DNA of 64,000 nucleotides. Origin: CADCTB01 sp038214685. GTDB lineage: Bacteria; Actinomycetota; Acidimicrobiia; Acidimicrobiales; AC-14. The notes under the pieces were generated by a model. It searched no databases. It saw only the letters and a program-made list of their open reading frames with translations, and had not been told where the DNA came from. A program made the position numbers and the translations under genes. The DNA lies in contig JBBQRO010000002.1 of the NCBI GenBank assembly GCA_038214685.1, forward strand, positions 1-64,000. Direction: 5' to 3'. Each line of letters starts with the position of its first letter. Positions within the stretch are counted from its first letter, which is position 1. This document shows positions 44,687-52,212 of this stretch, piece after piece.

Positions 44687-44723
44687 GGGGCCGCCTACGG
44701 CGGCTCTTGCGGCCGGCGGCCCC
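44687..44723 (+). promoter_or_regulatory. competing hairpins between leuC and leuD
   Basis: GGGGCCGCC (44687-44695) pairs with GGCGGCCCC (44715-44723). Alternatively CCGCC (44691-44695) pairs with GGCGG (44699-44703). The two folds exclude each other and lie just before the leuD ribosome-binding site. Confidence 0.4.
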
Positions 44724-44740
44724 TATGAAAGGCCCTCTCC

Positions 44741-45334
44741 TTGGAACCTGTTCGTCTCATCACCGGCACCGCCGCCCCGCTGCGGCGGGCCGACGTCGAC
44801 ACCGACCAGATCATCCCCTCGGAGTGGCTCAAGCGGGTGGAACGCACCGGCTTCGGGCAGGGCCTGTTCGCCGAGTGGCGGGCCGACCCCGACTTCGTGC
44901 TCAACCAGCCCCGCCACCGGGGCGCCGCCGTGCTGGTGACGGGGGCCAACTTCGGCACCGGCTCGTCACGGGAGCATGCGGTGTGGGCCCTGCAGGACTA
45001 CGGCTTCGCCGCCGTCGTCTCCCCCAGTTTCGCCGACATCTTCCGCACAAACTGCACCAAGGCCGGCCTCCTGCCGGTCCAGGTCAACGCCGAGGTGGGT
45101 GAGGCCCTGCTGGCTGCAGTCGAGGCCGACCCGGCCGTGGTGATCACCATCGACGTCGAGGCCCGCACCATGCTGGCGCCGGCGGCCGGGATCTCCACCA
45201 CCTTCCCGCTCGACGACTTCACCCGTTGGCGCTACCTGGAGGGCCTCGACGATATCGGCCTCAGCCTGCGCCATACCGATGAGATCGTCGCCTACGAGGC
45301 CGCCCGCCCCGCATGGATGCCGAGCCTGTCCTGA
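44741..45334 (+). CDS. leuD: 3-isopropylmalate dehydratase small subunit
   Basis: A 197-residue partner of LeuC. Recognisable segments are RADVDTDQIIPSEWLK, GANFGTGSSREHAVWAL (the swivelling-domain substrate loop) and FRTNCTKAGLLPV. The start is TTG 44741, eight bases after AAGG; no ATG or GTG fits. It follows leuC by 75 bases, unusually far for this pair. The end overlaps the GNAT gene by 22 bases. Confidence 0.94.
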   Translation: MEPVRLITGTAAPLRRADVDTDQIIPSEWLKRVERTGFGQGLFAEWRADPDFVLNQPRHRGAAVLVTGANFGTGSSREHAVWALQDYGFAAVVSPSFADIFRTNCTKAGLLPVQVNAEVGEALLAAVEADPAVVITIDVEARTMLAPAAGISTTFPLDDFTRWRYLEGLDDIGLSLRHTDEIVAYEAARPAWMPSLS

Positions 45335-45765
45335 TCCGGCCCATCACCGCCGAGGAGACCCGGCCCCTCCGCCATTGCGTCCTGCGCCCGAGCCAGGCAT
45401 TCGACAACACGACATATCCCGGCGACCACGACGCCGGCACCGTCCACCTGGGCGCCTTCGACGGCGAGCGCCTGGTGGGCATCGCCTCCCTCTATCGGGA
45501 GGACCGGGCCGGCGGCCCGAGTCCCGGGTGGCGGCTGCGGGGCATGGCCACCGACGCCGATGTGCGGGGCGCCGGGTTCGGAGCCGACCTCTTGGTCGCG
45601 GGCGAAGCCCATGTGGCCACGACCGGAGGCGGCGAGCTGTGGTGCAACGCCCGAGTGGCCGCCATCGGGTTCTACCGGCGGGCTGGTTTCGAGGTTGTCA
45701 GTGAGGAGTTCGAGATCCCCGGCATCGGCCTGCACGTCGTCATGGCGGGTGAAGTGCCGGCGTAA
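45313..45765 (+). CDS. GNAT-family acetyltransferase
   Basis: A 150-residue acetyltransferase: RPITAEETRPLRHCVLRP at the start, GMATDADVRGAGFGADLL as acetyl-CoA site, ARVAAIGFYRRAGFEVV as motif B. It is translated from within the 3' end of leuD, so it depends on the leuCD transcript. The substrate is unknown. Confidence 0.87.
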   Translation: MDAEPVLIRPITAEETRPLRHCVLRPSQAFDNTTYPGDHDAGTVHLGAFDGERLVGIASLYREDRAGGPSPGWRLRGMATDADVRGAGFGADLLVAGEAHVATTGGGELWCNARVAAIGFYRRAGFEVVSEEFEIPGIGLHVVMAGEVPA

Positions 45766-45855
45766 GCGACGGGTCGCGAATCGCATCGTCAAGCGCTGCG
45801 CCCGACGTGCCGACAATGCGCGAAGGCGTTCGGCGACTGCGATGAGGGAGGAAGC

Positions 45856-46302
45856 ATGTCCAGGATGGACACGGCACGGTCCGAGATGGGGACTGTCCTC
45901 GATGGGGATGAGATGGTCCGGGGGATCGAAACCGCGTTGCTCAAGGGCGGGGCGACGAAGCGGGTGGCGAAGGACGTGGCGGTCAGTGCCGCCGCGTCTC
46001 TCGCGCTTGGCGCCGTCGGGCTCGCCGCAACGCGCTCCTCAGCGCCCCCACAGGTGTGGGTCATCGTCACCGACCGGCGGATCATGCTCTTTCGCGACAC
46101 CCGCGAACGCCGTCAGCCGGTCGGGGACCTGGTCATCGAGGTCCCTCGGAACGAAGTCGTCCTCACCACCAAGTCGGCAGTCTGGACCGAGGTTGGGGTC
46201 GTCGACGCCATGTCCGGCGACCCCGTCTTCCGCCTGAACTTCGGCGTGCGGAGGAAAGCCGCCGCAGCCATCCTCTGCGCCGCGGCCCCTCTCCCACACT
46301 GA
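45856..46302 (+). CDS. conserved protein with PH-like beta domain
   Basis: A 148-residue protein. The N-terminal half is helical with a hydrophobic segment (VSAAASLALGAVGLAA, about 42-57). The second half (VWVIVTDRRIMLFRD, then NEVVLTTKSAVW) resembles PH-like domains that many actinobacterial proteins carry. GGGAGGA lies five bases before ATG 45856. The function is unknown. Confidence 0.7.
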   Translation: MSRMDTARSEMGTVLDGDEMVRGIETALLKGGATKRVAKDVAVSAAASLALGAVGLAATRSSAPPQVWVIVTDRRIMLFRDTRERRQPVGDLVIEVPRNEVVLTTKSAVWTEVGVVDAMSGDPVFRLNFGVRRKAAAAILCAAAPLPH

Positions 46303-46377
46303 CCCGGGGCATGCGCAGTTCTGCGGACCGGCGCCCGCACGACGCCCCGTCGATGCCCGGACAGTATCTACTGCCGG

Positions 46378-46383
46378 TACCCT
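46378..46383 (+). promoter_or_regulatory. -10 box, leaderless
   Basis: TACCCT ends seven bases before GTG 46391. Confidence 0.45.
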
Positions 46384-46390
46384 GGGACTT

Positions 46391-47167
46391 GTGGAAGACA
46401 AGGAAGTCATAGCCGCGTTCGTGCACGAAGGGGCGCGCACGGCGTTCGGGCCCATGTCCCACCTCGAGGGCGACTGCCTGTTCCTCGACGGCTGGTGGCA
46501 GGTGTGCTTCCGGGTCTCCCCGGAGGTCTTCGCCATCCGCAACGAGGCGCCGCCGAGGGAGACCGACCTTCGGGAGCAGATCGCCCTGGAGCTCTCGGTC
46601 ATGGGCATGTCGCCGGTGGCTACCAATCCCGACCTCCTCTACGCCATCACCTACACCGAGATCGCCTTGGGAATCGTGCAGTGGGAGGTCTGGGCCGTCG
46701 ACGCGGAGACTGCCAGTCGGGTCATCAGCGCCCGGGCCGGGGTCGACGCCTTCCTGGGCGACTACTCCACCGACGAGCCGTTCAAGGAGCCCGACTACAC
46801 CGCCGAATTCGGTGGCGCCCGCCGCAGTGCCGGCCTACCCCCCTCGATCGTGCTGACCATCGGCATGGACGACGAACGGACCCGGGCGCTGCAGGGCCAC
46901 CTGCTGGAGTGCCAGTTCGTCACCCGGACCTTCGACTCCATCAAGCCCGAGATGTGCGGGGCGATCATCCCCAGCGTGGTGCTCATCGACGCCACCGGCC
47001 AAACCGGCAAGGAGTTCGTCATGGAGCTGCGGGCCGCGGCGTGCGGGCGCTTCCTGCCGGTGGCGGCGGTCACGTCCGACCAACAGGTGCCCCTTGGTGC
47101 CGACATCGCCCTCGACCCGGTCGACCCCGACACCTGGGTCGACCCCATCCGCCGCCTGCTGCCGTAA
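46391..47167 (+). CDS. conserved two-part protein with degenerate receiver-like end
   Basis: A 258-residue soluble protein. The first half (about 1-110) begins EDKEVIAAFVHEGARTAFG and contains a beta-rich segment. The C-terminal half (about 145-258; SIVLTIGMDDERTRAL, IIPSVVLIDATGQTG, LPVAAVTSDQQV) follows the strand order of a response-regulator receiver, with an Asp at the phosphorylation strand but no Lys at the usual place. It is followed 18 bases later by the CooC-like gene. I do not know its function. Confidence 0.7.
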   Translation: MEDKEVIAAFVHEGARTAFGPMSHLEGDCLFLDGWWQVCFRVSPEVFAIRNEAPPRETDLREQIALELSVMGMSPVATNPDLLYAITYTEIALGIVQWEVWAVDAETASRVISARAGVDAFLGDYSTDEPFKEPDYTAEFGGARRSAGLPPSIVLTIGMDDERTRALQGHLLECQFVTRTFDSIKPEMCGAIIPSVVLIDATGQTGKEFVMELRAAACGRFLPVAAVTSDQQVPLGADIALDPVDPDTWVDPIRRLLP

Positions 47168-47172
47168 TTCCC

Positions 47173-47178
47173 TAGGCT
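47173..47178 (+). promoter_or_regulatory. -10 box of the CooC-like gene, leaderless
   Basis: TAGGCT ends seven bases before ATG 47186. Confidence 0.5.
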
Positions 47179-47185
47179 ACGGGGC

Positions 47186-47959
47186 ATGCGCCTCGGTATC
47201 TCCGGCAAGGGCGGGGTGGGCAAGACCACCACCTCCGCCGTGTTGTCCCGCACCCTCGCCCGAAGGGGCCATCGGGTGATCGCCATCGACTGCGACTCCG
47301 ACCCCAACCTCGGTGCCAACATCGGCCTCGGCGAGGAAGGGGCGGCCACGCTGCGCCCGTTCCTCGACCAGTCCGGGCCCCGCAGGCGGGTGCCCGAAGG
47401 CCTCTCGCCGGCACAGCTCCTCGAGGAGTACGGCACGCCCGCCCCCGACGGCGTCACCATTCTGTTGGGGGCGATGGCCGAGAAGGCCGGCTCCGGCTGA
47501 ACGGGTACCGCCCATGTCACCGTGCGTGACTTCATCGAGCGGATCGAGAAGGACCTCCCCGGCACGTTCGTGATCGCCGACATGGAGGCCGGCCTCGAAC
47601 ACCTGAGCTGGGCCGGCGGCACGCTGCGCTACGTCGACCTGTTGCTCGTCGTCGTCCAGCCCACGGCCAAGGTGATGATGACGGCCGACCGCACCCACAA
47701 GCTGGCGATCGAGCTGGGCATCCCCCGCATCGCCTTCCTCGGCAACCGGGCCACCAGCCCGGCCGACGTCGAGCGCATGGAGGCCTTCGCCGCCGAGCGG
47801 GGCTGCGAGCTGCTCGTGGCCATCCCCGAGGACCCCGCTGTCCCCGCCGCCGACCGGGCATCGCGCTGTGTGCTCGACACTGCGCCCGACTCCGAGGCCG
47901 TAAAGGCCATCGGTCGCCTGGCCGATCGTCTGGAAAGCCAGCTCGCCCCGGCGGGCTGA
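47186..47959 (+). CDS. CooC-like P-loop ATPase with in-frame TGA; candidate selenoprotein
   Basis: A frame of 258 codons with one internal TGA (47498-47500, codon 105). The N-terminal part is a SIMIBI-class ATPase: deviant Walker A GKGGVGKTTT (7-16) and VIAIDCDSDPNLG. After the TGA the frame continues with TGTAHVTVRDFIERI, IADMEAGLEHLSWAG (Walker B and switch), and VVVQPTAKVMMTADRTHKLA, to a normal length for the family. CooC-type ATPases deliver nickel to CO dehydrogenase and carry Cys at or near this place (a GC-x-C or GC-x-G segment before AH), so the TGA falls on a Cys position. A SECIS-like hairpin follows. The alternative is a single nonsense mutation. Confidence 0.75.
47516..47530 (+). 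promoter_or_regulatory. SECIS-like hairpin after the CooC-like TGA
   Basis: GUCAC and GUGAC form a perfect 5-bp stem around the loop CGUGC, which covers bases 21-25 after the UGA. The loop sequence is identical to that after the rhodanese TGA, and its position differs by one base. Confidence 0.5.
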
Positions 47960-48001
47960 TGGCAGCGGCCTACCCCGTCCAGACCGCCCGCCGGCGTCGG
48001 C

Positions 48002-48607
48002 CTAGAGCAAGCCGACGGCGGTGACCGGCCACACTCGCACGAAGGCCCGCCCGATGATGAGCGACTCGGGAATGGCGCCGAAGAACCGGCTGTCCCGGGA
48101 GTTGGACCGGTTGTCGCCCATGACCCAAACGTGATCCGGAGGAATGGTGGTCTTCTCCAGCGCTCCGGTCTGGACGCCGTCGTCGAGGTACGGCTCGTCG
48201 AGCACCTGGCCGTTGATCACCATGCGGCCATCGCGACTCTCCACCGTCTCGCCCGGCAGGCCGATGACCCGTTTGATCAGGTCCTTGGTGTCCGAACCCT
48301 CGTTCGGCGGGCTTTCGAAGACGATCAGATCGCCCCGGTTCACCTCGTGCAGGTCGTAGCTGAGCTTGTTGACCAGCACCCGGTCGTTGATCTTCAGAGT
48401 CGGGGCCATCGACAGGGAGGGGATGTAGAACGCCTGCAGCAGGAACGTCTTGATGACGAACGCCACCAGGAGGGCGCCAGCGGCGATCACCACCCACTCG
48501 ACCACGTTGCGCAGGCCCGATGGCGTTTTTCCCTGCACCTCGGGCGGGTCGGTGACCGCGACGGGGCGGGCGGCCTCGGACAGGACGGGATCGTCTTCGA
48601 TGGACAT
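48002..48607 (-). CDS. lepB: signal peptidase I
   Basis: A 201-residue membrane protease. One membrane helix (about 36-56) is followed by the catalytic Ser66 in YIPSLSMAPTL and Lys112 in LIKRVIGLPGE; VWVMGDNRSNSRDSRFFG is the conserved box E. It cleaves signal peptides of exported proteins. A TAGCCT box lies nine bases before ATG 48607. It lies 12 bases after the pafC stop, in the place where tatA follows pafC in many actinobacteria. Confidence 0.95.
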   Translation of the reverse strand: MSIEDDPVLSEAARPVAVTDPPEVQGKTPSGLRNVVEWVVIAAGALLVAFVIKTFLLQAFYIPSLSMAPTLKINDRVLVNKLSYDLHEVNRGDLIVFESPPNEGSDTKDLIKRVIGLPGETVESRDGRMVINGQVLDEPYLDDGVQTGALEKTTIPPDHVWVMGDNRSNSRDSRFFGAIPESLIIGRAFVRVWPVTAVGLL

Positions 48608-48616
48608 CTACGAACG

Positions 48617-48622
48617 AGGCTA
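48617..48622 (-). promoter_or_regulatory. -10 box of lepB
   Basis: TAGCCT on the minus strand ends nine bases before ATG 48607, inside the end of pafC. Confidence 0.4.
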
Positions 48623-49555
48623 CCCCTGGTACCGCACAAGCAGTCGGCGTGCGGCCGAGCCGGCCATGGCGCCGTCGCCGTCCACCACCGTGGCGTCGGG
48701 GCCCAGCCGGAGCAGCAGGCGCTCCAACCACGCCGGCTGGCTGGCGGCCAGGGTCACTCGCAGGCGGCCGCCGTCGACCTCGGTCACCTTCTCCACCGGG
48801 TACTGCTCGGCCACCCAACGAGCCGAAGGATCCAGCTCGAGGGTGACCCGTGGGTCGGCGGCGTCCGGCCGATAGGCAGTGAGCTCGGGGGCGACAGCCG
48901 GGCGGTCGAAGCCGGACTCCAGGAGGGTGGCGGTGGCGACCCGGTCGACGCGGAAGAGCCGCTCGTCGTCGACCCGGTGGCACCAGCCCGACACGTACCA
49001 CTGCCCGCCGGCCGAGAACACCGCGTAGGGGTCGATGACCCGCCGGGCCCGGTCGTCGCGACCGAAGGAGTAGTAGTCGATCTCGACCTGGCGGGAGGTG
49101 GCAACGGCCTCGCGCAGGGTACCCAGGAGATCCTCGGCGACGGGCCCCAGCTCGATCGCCACCGCCTCCGCTCCGTCGACGCCCATGGCCGCGGCCAGCT
49201 TGTCGAGGCCCCGGCCAAGCGGGCCACCGTCGTCGCCGCCCGAGGTGGCCAGCACCGTGCGCCCCGCGGCCAGTAGGGCCAGGCCCTCGGCCGGCGTGAG
49301 CCGAAGGGGCCGGGCGAAGTACTCGGCGTAGCGGATCCAGACCCGCCCGTCGGCGATGTCGACGTCGATGAGCATGTCGGGGGTGTAGGGATGGAGCCCG
49401 CAGAGGAACAACAGATCCAGGTCGGCGATCAGCTCGGGCTGGGTGCAACCGAACCGGGCGCACACGTCGTCGACCCGGGGGCCGTCGCGCGACGCGACCC
49501 ACGGGATGAGCGCCAGCAGGCGCTGCAGGCGATCGTCTGCGCTCAACTTCGGCAC
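48620..49555 (-). CDS. pafC: PafC, WYL-domain transcription activator subunit
   Basis: A 311-residue protein with an N-terminal winged helix (LQRLLALIPWVASRDGPRVDDV, about 8-29, in part), a WYL domain (about 135-215; YYSFGRDDRARRVIDPYAVF) and a WCX domain at the end. In mycobacteria PafB and PafC form a heterodimer that activates the DNA-damage regulon. GTG 49555 lies 13 bases inside the end of pafB, so the two are translationally coupled. Confidence 0.92.
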   Translation of the reverse strand: MPKLSADDRLQRLLALIPWVASRDGPRVDDVCARFGCTQPELIADLDLLFLCGLHPYTPDMLIDVDIADGRVWIRYAEYFARPLRLTPAEGLALLAAGRTVLATSGGDDGGPLGRGLDKLAAAMGVDGAEAVAIELGPVAEDLLGTLREAVATSRQVEIDYYSFGRDDRARRVIDPYAVFSAGGQWYVSGWCHRVDDERLFRVDRVATATLLESGFDRPAVAPELTAYRPDAADPRVTLELDPSARWVAEQYPVEKVTEVDGGRLRVTLAASQPAWLERLLLRLGPDATVVDGDGAMAGSAARRLLVRYQG

Positions 49556-50535
49556 GGATCGTCCGCTCGTGGGGCCGCTCGGGCCACGCGCTGCCCTCCG
49601 GGCCTGGCCAGGTTCTCCAACCAATGCACCATCTCGGCCCGCAGCTCGGGAGGCCCGAGCACTTCGGCGTGGTCGAGAAACCCGAGCACGAAGGAGCGGA
49701 ACGCGTGACGGTTGGTCACCCGCACCGCCAGCACCACCGACCCGTCGGGTCGCCAGGCCTCGACCGCCTCCGGCCCCACGTGGCCGGCCGCCCAGGTCGC
49801 CTGGCCGGCGTCGACCAACAGCCGGGCGGTCAGGGCCTCCTCGGCCCCCATCTGCCACGGGGGGGGCTGGGCGCCGGCGTGGGCGGGTCGCTCGAAGGCC
49901 CCTTCCTCGCCGGTCGGATCGACCTCCGAGGAGACCCGGTCGAGACGAAACATGCGCTCCTCGCCCGCGTCGTGGTCGAGGCCGGCCAGGTACCAGTGCC
50001 CGCTTCGGAACGACAGCCGCCAGGGGTCTACCAGCCGGGCCCGGTCGCGGTAGGTGAAGCCGATGCGCCGTCGGACGGAGATGGCGGCGAAGACCGGGGC
50101 CAGATGGGCGGCCCCGGGGAGGGCGGCGACCGCAGCGACCGGGCTCCCGCTGGCGAACCCGCCCTGTTCGGCCACCTCGCCGCCGAGCTTCCACAGCGCC
50201 TCCACTCCACTGGCCCCGTCGAGGCGCACGGCCGAGGCGGCCAGGTGCAGCGCAGCCAGCTCGTCGGGCGCCAGGCCCGGGTCGGTGAGGTAGTACGCCT
50301 CCTTGGGGATGCGGTAACCGACCACTCCGGGCTGGGTGGCGTCGTCCACCGGTTCGACCTCCACCGGGATGCCCAGGTCGCGCAGGGCCTCCTTGTCGCG
50401 CTCGAAGGCCCGACGGAACGAGCCGTGGTCCTCGGCATAGCCGGGTAGGCGGTTGCGCAGCTCCTCGGTGGTGAGCGGCCGGTCGGCGTGCAGGAGGGCG
50501 GCGACCAGGTTGATCAACCGCTCCAGCCGGTGCAT
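49543..50535 (-). CDS. pafB: PafB, WYL-domain transcription activator subunit
   Basis: A 330-residue PafB homolog: winged helix (RLERLINLVAALLHADRPLT, about 3-22), a WYL domain (RIGFTYRDRARLVDPWRLSF) and a WCX domain. The start MHRLERL at ATG 50535 lies seven bases behind TAGCAT; frames that extend further are spurious. Together with PafC it controls the response to DNA damage. Divergent from the SufR-like gene. Confidence 0.93.
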   Translation of the reverse strand: MHRLERLINLVAALLHADRPLTTEELRNRLPGYAEDHGSFRRAFERDKEALRDLGIPVEVEPVDDATQPGVVGYRIPKEAYYLTDPGLAPDELAALHLAASAVRLDGASGVEALWKLGGEVAEQGGFASGSPVAAVAALPGAAHLAPVFAAISVRRRIGFTYRDRARLVDPWRLSFRSGHWYLAGLDHDAGEERMFRLDRVSSEVDPTGEEGAFERPAHAGAQPPPWQMGAEEALTARLLVDAGQATWAAGHVGPEAVEAWRPDGSVVLAVRVTNRHAFRSFVLGFLDHAEVLGPPELRAEMVHWLENLARPGGQRVARAAPRADDPCRS

Positions 50536-50542
50536 GGTCCCG

Positions 50543-50548
50543 ATGCTA
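50543..50548 (-). promoter_or_regulatory. -10 box of pafBC, leaderless
   Basis: TAGCAT on the minus strand ends seven bases before ATG 50535. Confidence 0.5.
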
Positions 50549-50605
50549 CGGGGGCGGACCGAGGGCCGAGGGCCGGACCGTGGTGCCGAGAACTTCATCC
50601 TCCGG

Positions 50606-50611
50606 TAACCT
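50606..50611 (+). promoter_or_regulatory. -10 box of the SufR-like gene, leaderless
   Basis: TAACCT ends eight bases before GTG 50620. Confidence 0.45.
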
Positions 50612-50619
50612 TGGGGCTG

Positions 50620-51240
50620 GTGGGCTCCCGGCACCGGCTCCTGCTCCTGCTCCGCAAGCACCCGGGAGTGTCCGTCTCCGAACTGGCGCGGCACATGGCC
50701 ATCTCGGGCATGGGGGTCCGGCGTCACCTCACCGCCCTGGCAGCCGACGGGTTGGTGGAGCAGGCGACCTGCGCCCAGTCCGGCTCCGGCCGCCCTCCCG
50801 CCGGCTGGCGGCTGAGTGCCTCGGGCCGCGAGCTGTTCCCCCGTCGCTACGACGCCCTGGCCCTCGACCTCATCGACGAGCTGCCACCCGACGAGCTGGC
50901 CGGCGCCCTGGCCCGTCGGAACGACAGGCAGGTCGAGGAGTACCAGGCCGCCCTGGCCACCTGCGGCGATCTGCCCGGCCAGGTCGCCGAGCTGGCCCGC
51001 CTGCGCGACCTGGCCGGCTACCAGGCCGAGTGGGCCCCGGCCGGCGGCGACGCGCTGGTGCTCACCGAGAACAACTGCGCCATCCACCGGGTGGCCGAGC
51101 ACCATCCGGTGGTGTGCGCCATGGAGCTTTCGCTGCTGCGCCGGGTTTTGGGGCCGAACGTGGAGGTCACCCGCACGTCCCACGCCATGGCCGGCGACGC
51201 GGTCTGCGCCTACTGCATCCGCCCCGCCACCACTGACTGA
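50620..51240 (+). CDS. SufR-like iron-sulfur helix-turn-helix regulator
   Basis: A 206-residue protein. The N-terminal winged helix (about 15-75; VSVSELARHMAISGMGVRRH) is followed by a helical domain and a C-terminal cysteine set, NNCAIHRVAEHHPVVCAMEL and GDAVCAYCI, in the arrangement of SufR and related [4Fe-4S] regulators of Fe-S cluster assembly genes. No suf genes lie next to it here. It is divergent from pafB and convergent with the DUF3866 gene. Confidence 0.85.
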   Translation: MGSRHRLLLLLRKHPGVSVSELARHMAISGMGVRRHLTALAADGLVEQATCAQSGSGRPPAGWRLSASGRELFPRRYDALALDLIDELPPDELAGALARRNDRQVEEYQAALATCGDLPGQVAELARLRDLAGYQAEWAPAGGDALVLTENNCAIHRVAEHHPVVCAMELSLLRRVLGPNVEVTRTSHAMAGDAVCAYCIRPATTD

Positions 51241-51282
51241 GGGCGCCGCGGCCCTGGGCTTCGACGATCGGCAGGCCCTGGC

Positions 51283-52212
51283 TCAGCTGGCGTCGAGAAG
51301 GAGCTGAGCGGCGGCCAGGCCCGCCGCCCCCGCGTACCGGAAGAACTCGGGATCCTCGGCCTGGGTGCGCCCCATCGTCGTCACGCCGCCGACGTCGGGC
51401 CCGGCCCACCCCTCGGGCGGCGCCGGCGCAAGCGCAGGATGGGACGCCAGCTCCAGCGCAGTGGTGGTGTGGTGGCTGCGGCCCCGGTGCCGGGGCCGGG
51501 GGTCGGAGCCGGAATAGCGCACGGCCACGATCGGCCGCCCACCGAGCCTGGCGGTGGCGTCGATCACCCCCGCCACCTCCAGGCCGCCGAAACCCAGGCG
51601 GGAGCCGGTGCCGACCACCCCCGGCCCGGGAGCCACCACGATGGCGTCGCCGGCGGCCAGGACGAGGGCCGAGTGCAGGTTGACCGCCTCCCGCTGACCG
51701 CCGAACGCCTGGCCGCACGTGATCGTCTCGCCGAGCAGGTCGCGGTCGACCAGGTCGGCGACGAGGTCGGACAGCGCCAGGGGCAGCGCAGCCGAGTCGG
51801 TCATCACGTAGGAGAGGCGCCGCCCCGGTGCCGCCTCAACAAAGGCTGCGGCCACTGCGGGGAGCTGGCTGTGGAGGTCACAGGCCACGACGGGGGTACC
51901 TCCCAGGTCGCCACCGCCGTCGACGGCCGCACCGGTGTCGACCTGCAGGCTGGTGTAGCGCAGCTTCATCTCCTGTCCCCCTCCCGGCTGGGACCAGGCG
52001 TCGCGGGAGAGATTCCAGTGCACGACGTCCCATCCGCCCGTACCGAGCCCCAGATCCACCGCCGTGGTGTTCACCACCACCCGGTCGCCCACCGCCACCG
52101 GCCCGATCAGCTGCGTCAGCACGTAGGCCCGCCGCCCGTTGTCCAGGACGAGCCGCTGCAACCCCTCCCGCTCCGAGGTGATCCCGGTCACGACGCAGGT
52201 CGTGAATCTCAC
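51283..52212 (-). CDS. DUF3866 family protein
   Basis: A 309-residue protein with the start RFTTCVVTGITSEREGLQRL and a Gly-rich C-terminal half (GDAIVVAPGPGVVGTGSRLGFG in part: PGPGVVGTGSRLGFG). This family is actinobacterial and of unknown function. ATG 52212 overlaps the pafA stop (ATGA), so it is translated with pafA; a role in protein turnover or the damage response is possible but unproven. Confidence 0.88.
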   Translation of the reverse strand: MRFTTCVVTGITSEREGLQRLVLDNGRRAYVLTQLIGPVAVGDRVVVNTTAVDLGLGTGGWDVVHWNLSRDAWSQPGGGQEMKLRYTSLQVDTGAAVDGGGDLGGTPVVACDLHSQLPAVAAAFVEAAPGRRLSYVMTDSAALPLALSDLVADLVDRDLLGETITCGQAFGGQREAVNLHSALVLAAGDAIVVAPGPGVVGTGSRLGFGGLEVAGVIDATARLGGRPIVAVRYSGSDPRPRHRGRSHHTTTALELASHPALAPAPPEGWAGPDVGGVTTMGRTQAEDPEFFRYAGAAGLAAAQLLLDAS

